Of a stretch of 64,000 nt of DNA, positions 59,686-64,000 are shown piece by piece (position 1 is the first letter of the stretch; each line of letters opens with the position of its first letter). Made by a program: the position numbers and the translations under genes. The DNA comes from Heracleum sosnowskyi. Its lineage: Eukaryota; Streptophyta; Magnoliopsida; Apiales; Apiaceae. The notes under the pieces were generated by a model. It was not told the origin of the DNA. It saw only the letters and a program-made list of their open reading frames with translations, and searched no databases. The stretch covers positions 126,716,998 through 126,780,997 of the forward strand of contig CM061240.1 of NCBI GenBank assembly GCA_030848705.1. The letters are read 5' to 3'.

Positions 59686-60163
59686 GCCTATAACCTGTGC
59701 GATGCACGGACTTTTTAATAATGTGATGCATGAATTCCTTTTTAATAATTGTTATTTTATTATTTATATTTTAATATTAAATTAATTACATTTGTTAGAA
59801 AAATTAAGTACACGTGTTAATTTTTTTTTAAATAACTAAAAGTATTGAAATAGATTTTAAAATAAATAAGTAGGTTTTGCCCATGATATTTTTGGAAAAG
59901 TAGGGAGTTTTGTAAGAAAGAATAGAAAAAGTAACATGTTTTAGTTGAAAAAGATAATTGTCTTGTTTTTGTTAAAAAAAATAAGTATACATGTTAAAGT
60001 AGGTAAACTTTTTTAAATAATTTAAAATATTAAAATAAGTTTTAAAATAAATAATGTAACTAAGTAAGGGTTTATGCATGAAAAGGAGGGGTTTTAGTAG
60101 GGAAAAATATAAAAAGTAAAATGTTTTAGTTGAAAAAGGTAATTGTCCGTGATATTTTTGGAA
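59686..60163 (-). mobile_element. Helitron-like copy D, truncated
   Basis: CCTGTGCGATGCACGG at about 59,695 is the terminal palindrome seen in copies A-C. The following AT-rich text has the same GATATTTTTGGAAAA and AAAATAGAAAAAGTAA words. It stops at 60,163, where TR-GAG leader sequence begins. The CTAG end has changed (ATAGCC). Confidence 0.65.
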
Positions 60164-60180
60164 ATCATACAGAAGAAATC

Positions 60181-60974
60181 ATGGAAACGCCCAAGACAAA
60201 AGAAGGTGCTGTGGGTTTGAGCTATCCTATGTTGACGAGAAGCAATTATACAGCATGGTCCCTAAAGATGAAAGTGTTCATGAAGGCGCAAGGAGTCTGG
60301 GGTGCAATCGAACAAAAGGATCCCAAAGTAACCGTGGATGAAAGAACGGTGCAGGTGGCCCTTGCAGCGATATATCAAGGTGTGCCAGAAGATGTATTGT
60401 TGACCATTGCTGAGAAAGAAATCGCTAAGGAAGCTTGGGAAGTGATTAAGGTGATGTGTATGGGAGCAAAACGTGTAAAAGAGGCAAAAGTGCAAACACT
60501 GAAGGGAGAATTTGAGCTCTGGTCATGAAGGAAACGGAACAGATAGACGATTTCTGCATGAAGTTGAGCGGAATCGTGACCAATATAAGGGTACTTGGAG
60601 AACCGATGGAAGAATCGTGTGTTGTGAGAAAGATTTTGCGAGTTGTTCCTGATAAGTTTCTTCAGATAGCTTCAAATATTGAGCAGTTTGGAGACATCAA
60701 GTTAACGACGGTCGAAGAATTAGTGGGTCGTCTCAAAGCTCACGAGGAAAGGATGAAGGGCAGGTCCGAGAGTGCAGGTGGACAACTTCTCTTGGCATCT
60801 CAGAATCAAAGAGCTAGAGGTGGTTATTTCCGTGACAAGAGTAGGATAAGGTGCTACAACTGTAACGCCTTGGGACACTATGTTTCAGAGTGTAGTAAAC
60901 CACGACGGGAACGAGAGAAGAGACAAGAAGTAAACATTGTAGTCATCGAGGATGAAGAACCAGCATTGTTATAG
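60181..60974 (+). pseudogene. TR-GAG gag, copy 1 (one-base frameshift)
   Basis: Nearly identical to copy 2 but missing one T near 60,514, so the frame ends early at 60,528 (ELWS, stop) and resumes at MKETEQIDDF in another frame. Otherwise it keeps the N-terminal copia gag domain (LTRSNYTAWSLKMKVFM) and the zinc knuckle CYNCNALGHYVSEC. It cannot make a full-length Gag as read. Confidence 0.9.
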
Positions 60975-61095
60975 TCATAAGTCAATAGCCATACGGACTC
61001 AGTTTAAAAGCCATATGGGGTCAGTTGATAGCCATACGGGCTCAGCTGATAGCCATACGGGCTCAGTTTAAAAGCCATACGGGCTGGAAGGATTG
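60975..61095. repeat. Short repeats GCCATACGGGCTCAG after gag 1
   Basis: AGCCATACGGGCTCAGTT(G/T) units of about 22-24 bp occur five times between the gag stop and the purine tract; gag 2 is followed by four such units (62,352-62,430). Function unknown; the copy number differs between the two elements. Confidence 0.8.
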
Positions 61096-61124
61096 CATGA
61101 GACAAGTTTAGATTAAGGGGAGAT

Positions 61125-61479
61125 TGTTGTAAATTAATCTAAACTTATTTTATTTGTTTGGGCTTTGGTTAAGTTGATGGGCTTATGTTTATGTTTAATG
61201 TTGAGAATAAATTAGAATGTTACTGTCAGACCCGTATTAGAAGCATTAGAATAGGTCTTTGTTTCTGCTCAGTAATATTAGGAGAGTCATTCGTCCGTGG
61301 GAGTAGTGGAGTAGTATTAGGAAGTTAGTTGCTTAGTTTTAGTAACCACTCTGTTGGTTTATCTATTTATATATTTGTATGCACGTTTGTTTTAATGATC
61401 AAGTTTCTATACCAGTTCTTGGTATTTTCCCTGTGTTATATCAGCTGTCTATCTAATATATAAGCTTAAATCTTTCACA
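61125..61479 (+). repeat. TR-GAG LTR (first)
   Basis: 355 bp, starting TGTTGTAAATTAATC and ending AATCTTTCACA, with the purine tract before it and TGATATCAGAGC right after. It aligns over its full length with the LTR at 62,471 with roughly ten differences by eye. Confidence 0.9.
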
Positions 61480-61546
61480 TGATATCAGAGCAGGTGTTTA
61501 GGTCATGTGCATGTCTAAATAACAACCAAAACATACAGAAGAAATC

Positions 61547-62341
61547 ATGGAAACGCCCAAGACAAAAGAAGGTGCTGTGGGTTTGAGCTATTCCATGTTG
61601 ACGAGAAGCAATTATACAGCATGGTCCCTAAAGATGAAAGTGTTCATGAAGGCGCAAAGAGTCTCGGGTGCAATCGAACAAAATGATCCCAAAGTAGCCG
61701 TGGATGAAAGAACGGTGCAGGTGGCCCTTGCAGCGATATATCAAGGTGTGCCAGAAGATGTATTGTTGACCATTGCTGAGAAAGAAACCGCTAAGGAAGC
61801 TTGGGAAGTGATTAAGGTGATGTGTATGGGAGCAAAACGTGTAAAAGAGGAAAAAGTGCAGACACTGAAGGGAGAATTTGAGTCTCTGGTCATGAAGGAA
61901 ACGGAACAGATAGACGATTTCTGCATGAAGTTGAGCGGAATCGTGACCAATATAAGGGTACTTGGAGAACCGATGGAAGAATCGTGTGTTGTGAGAAAGA
62001 TTTTACGAGTTGTTCCTGATAAGTTTCTTCAGATAGCTTCAAATATTGAGCAGTTTGGAGACATCAAGTCAATGACGGTCGAAGAATTATTGGGTCGTCT
62101 CAAAGCTCACGAGGAAAGGATGAAGGGCAGGTCCGAGAGTGCAGGTGGACAACTTCTCTTGGCATCTCAGAATCAAAGAGCTGGAGGTGGTTATTTCCGT
62201 GACAAGAGTAGGATAAGGTGCTACAACTGTAATGCCTTGGGACACTATACTTCAGAGTGTAGTAAACCACGACGGGAACGAGAGAAGAGACAAGAAGTAA
62301 ACATTGCAGTCATCGAGGATGAAGAACCAACATTGTTATAG
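61547..62341 (+). CDS. TR-GAG gag protein, copy 2 (intact, 264 aa)
   Basis: An intact frame of 264 codons starting METPKTKEGAVGLSY. Residues about 15-200 match the copia-type Gag/UBN2 domain (LTRSNYTAWSLKMKVFM, AKEAWEVIKVMCMGA, LKGEFESLVMKETEQIDDF). A CCHC zinc knuckle, CYNCNALGHYTSEC, lies near residue 228, followed by a basic stretch and an acidic end with a stop at 62,341, where a full copia element would continue into protease. Gag builds the particle and binds RNA. Here the protein is complete on its own and flanked by two LTRs 355 bp long, so it may still support packaging of the element. Confidence 0.9.
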   Translation: METPKTKEGAVGLSYSMLTRSNYTAWSLKMKVFMKAQRVSGAIEQNDPKVAVDERTVQVALAAIYQGVPEDVLLTIAEKETAKEAWEVIKVMCMGAKRVKEEKVQTLKGEFESLVMKETEQIDDFCMKLSGIVTNIRVLGEPMEESCVVRKILRVVPDKFLQIASNIEQFGDIKSMTVEELLGRLKAHEERMKGRSESAGGQLLLASQNQRAGGGYFRDKSRIRCYNCNALGHYTSECSKPRREREKRQEVNIAVIEDEEPTLL

Positions 62342-62470
62342 TCATAAGTCAATAGCCATATGGGCTCAGTTTAAAAGCCATACGGGCTCAGTTGATAGCC
62401 ATACGGGCTCAGTTTAAAAGCCACACGGGCTGGAAGGATTGCATGAGAGAAGTTTAGATTAAGGGGAGAT

Positions 62471-62825
62471 TGTTGGAAATTAATCTAAACTTGTTTTATT
62501 TGTTTGGGCTTTGGTTAAGTTGATGGGCTTATGTTTATGTTTAATGTTGAGAATAAATTAGAATGTTACTGTCAGGCCCGTATTAGAAGCATTAGAATAG
62601 GTCTTTGTTTCTGCTCAGTAATATTAGGAGAGTCATGCATTCGTGGGAGTAGTGGAGTAGTATTAGGAAGTTAGTTGCTTAGTTTTAGTAACCACTCTGT
62701 TGGTTTATCTATTTATATATCTGTATGCACGTTTGTTTTAATGATCAAGTTTCTACACCAGTTCTTGGTCTTTTCCCTGTGTTATATCAGCTGTCTATCT
62801 AATATATAAGCTTAAATCCTTCACA
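62471..62825 (+). repeat. TR-GAG LTR (second)
   Basis: 355 bp, starting TGTTGGAAATTAATC and ending AATCCTTCACA, followed by the primer-binding site TGATATCAGAGC at 62,826. It is the 3' LTR of the intact gag 2 unit and the 5' LTR of the truncated third unit. Confidence 0.9.
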
Positions 62826-62892
62826 TGATATCAGAGCAGGTGTTTAGGTCCTGTGCATGTCTAAATAACAACCAAAACATACAGAAGAAATC

Positions 62893-62997
62893 ATGGAAAT
62901 GCCCAAGACAAAAGAAGGTGCTCTGGGTTTGAGCTATTCCATGTTGACGAGAAGCAATTATACAGCATGGTCCCTAAAGATGAAAGTGTTCATGAAG
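62893..62997 (+). pseudogene. TR-GAG gag, copy 3 (first 35 codons)
   Basis: Begins MEMPKTKEGALGLSY and matches copies 1 and 2 up to MKVFMK, where it breaks off at 62,997 into MITE-like sequence. Confidence 0.9.
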
Positions 62998-63118
62998 TAT
63001 TAAAAGACAAAAAAAATCAAGTAATAAGTCAATAAGTTAAGGAAAAGGTATGTTGTTACTAACATTATATAAGTTATGAGCTATAAGTTAGCTTATAAAC
63101 GATTAGACAAACACGCTC
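62998..63118. mobile_element. MITE-like end fragment
   Basis: AGCTATAAGTTAGCTTATAA and the edge AGACAAACACGCTC resemble the small-element edge near 40,235. It abuts the truncated gag on one side and the RING-gene copy on the other. Confidence 0.4.
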
Positions 63119-63688
63119 TAAATTGTACTCCTAATTACCATGTTTTTTTCATTTTCAACTCCCCTCTCTGTATGATCTTCTTAATCATCAAACATGGCAA
63201 TTCGCAAACTACACTCAGAAGACAATACCTTCATGATTCTTATCCTCTTTATAGCACTCCTCATTTGCATCAGCCATAAGTTCAACTCTCGATTCATTCG
63301 AATAAAGAACTTGTTTCTTTATTTCTTTAAATCTAACACTACGACTACGAAAAGATATCCGGATGGAGTGAGACAAAGTAGGTACAAAGAAGAAGGGAAA
63401 AAGGAAGATGAAGAATGTCCTTTTTGCCGTGCTTCCTTATCTCCCTCGTCTTCGCCATCATCTGGTGCTACTGCAGTATTATATTCAGAGTCGGAAATCG
63501 AAGTTTTATCGTTCAATTTCTTCAGTACTTCGTCTCCTTCTAGAGGAAGAAATACTTGGGGACTCATTTAAACTGCACCTGTAATTGAGCTAGTTGATTC
63601 ACACTAATTTTTTTATTTTTGAGAATGGTCGATTCTTGTTCATTGATCATTCTCATTTTTATCTCGATAACGAGATTTTAAGGGTTCT
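63119..63688 (+). repeat. Duplicated RING-gene segment, copy 2
   Basis: Matches 36,497-37,192 from TAAATTGTACTCC to AAGGGTTCT with few substitutions. It lacks 117 bp inside the gene and has smaller indels in the 3' part. Confidence 0.9.
63194..63571 (+). pseudogene. RING-H2 gene copy with RING domain deleted in frame
   Basis: 125 codons, in frame from MAIRKLHSEDN to the same C-terminus as the copy at 36,574. A 117-bp deletion removes 39 residues, so the sequence passes from EDEEC directly to PFCRASL. Six of the eight zinc ligands are gone and the E3 function must be lost. The membrane segment and Ser-rich tail remain. The bases TGT occur at both edges of the missing segment in the intact copy, pointing to deletion by microhomology or slippage. 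A short protein could still be made, and could compete with the intact one; that is speculation. Confidence 0.88.
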
Positions 63689-64000
63689 TCGGACTCGGGT
63701 GACGCCTAGACTTGGGAATGACAGCAGCTATACCTGGATGTTAAGAGTACGAGTGTGTAGAATGTGGGAATCTATCATTCCAAATACTAAAAACTAATCA
63801 GTCTTGACATGATTTTGATCTATGTAAAGGTTAATAAATCAATATACTTATAACTTATTAGTTTGTCAAATTGTATGATGTTATTAACTTTTCTAATATA
63901 TGTTGTATGACAGGAAAATGTGATCTATGCTACGATCCCAAAGATTATGGTCTCTCGGTTCAAAGATATTTTTAGAGGAAGACTCCATGTACAGCATCAA
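63689..64000. other. End of window, nothing recognised
   Basis: AT-rich sequence after the RING copy. A GC-richer last 100 bp could start another gene or element beyond the window; no family is recognised. Confidence 0.4.

Larger units (their letters stand above)
60164..62997 (+). mobile_element. Tandem array of gag-only copia-like LTR elements (TR-GAG type)
   Basis: Order: leader and gag 1 (left LTR missing), LTR, gag 2, LTR, truncated gag 3. The unit repeats every 1,346 bp. Each LTR is followed by TGATATCAGAGC, a copia-type primer-binding site, and preceded by a purine tract AAGGGGAGAT. There is no protease, integrase or reverse transcriptase, so the element depends on enzymes from elsewhere. 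The block 61,125-62,825 alone is a complete LTR-gag-LTR element. Confidence 0.9.

Noticed and set aside
1..64000. CRISPR arrays, tRNA and rRNA genes
   Set aside because: The window is plant nuclear DNA; no spacer-repeat arrays were seen and no convincing tRNA or rRNA sequence was noticed on reading either strand, though a tRNA scan was not possible.

Overview
The window is nuclear DNA of a flowering plant, most likely a eudicot. It is AT-rich, its genes carry GT-AG introns, its protein families are plant ones (P4-ATPase of the ALA type, clan-85 P450, DC1 and RING-H2 proteins), it holds a plastid ycf2 insertion, and about half of it is transposable elements. I cannot name the species from sequence alone. 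All splice sites and coordinates below were read by eye.

Layout. 1-11,930: an 11.06-kb CACTA (En/Spm-type) transposon at 608-11,667 with a TAT target duplication, inserted into older retrotransposon debris. It carries a leftward TnpA-like gene, a rightward TNP2-type transposase gene, a small GRF zinc-finger gene, and a seven-copy 174-bp repeat between the two divergent genes. 12,300-19,252: an intact 11-exon aminophospholipid flippase gene. 19,560-19,860: a dead calmodulin-like gene. 20,945-21,397: a small unknown plant membrane protein. 22,660-27,634: an intact eight-exon HD-domain 5'-deoxynucleotidase (HDDC2-like) gene on the minus strand, with a solo LTR in intron 1. 28,018-29,675: a broken hAT element and a LINE tail. 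31,950-32,585: ycf2-derived plastid DNA. 33,423-36,209: an intact nine-exon cytochrome P450 gene. 36,574-37,068: an intact RING-H2 gene, with a damaged copy at 63,194-63,571. 37,310-39,985: a non-autonomous CACTA element. 41,385-43,323: a DC1-domain gene with an apparent frameshift.

44,608-57,902: three Helitron-like copies head to tail on the minus strand. The last is split by a 10.65-kb Ty3/gypsy element of the Tat (Grande/Retand/Ogre) type. That element has dead gag-pol, an intact spliced antisense gene (aORF), 3' tandem repeats, a truncated 3' LTR, and a hAT-type MITE inside its reverse transcriptase. 58,286-58,860: another hAT-type MITE. 59,686-62,997: a Helitron remnant, then a tandem array of gag-only copia-like elements (TR-GAG type) sharing LTRs.

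The single-copy genes look like ordinary unlinked plant genes; nothing suggests a metabolic cluster. The strongest interest lies in the mobile DNA: nesting with readable insertion order, the CACTA architecture, the retained aORF, the TR-GAG array, the Helitron concatemer and the RING duplication with a microhomology deletion.
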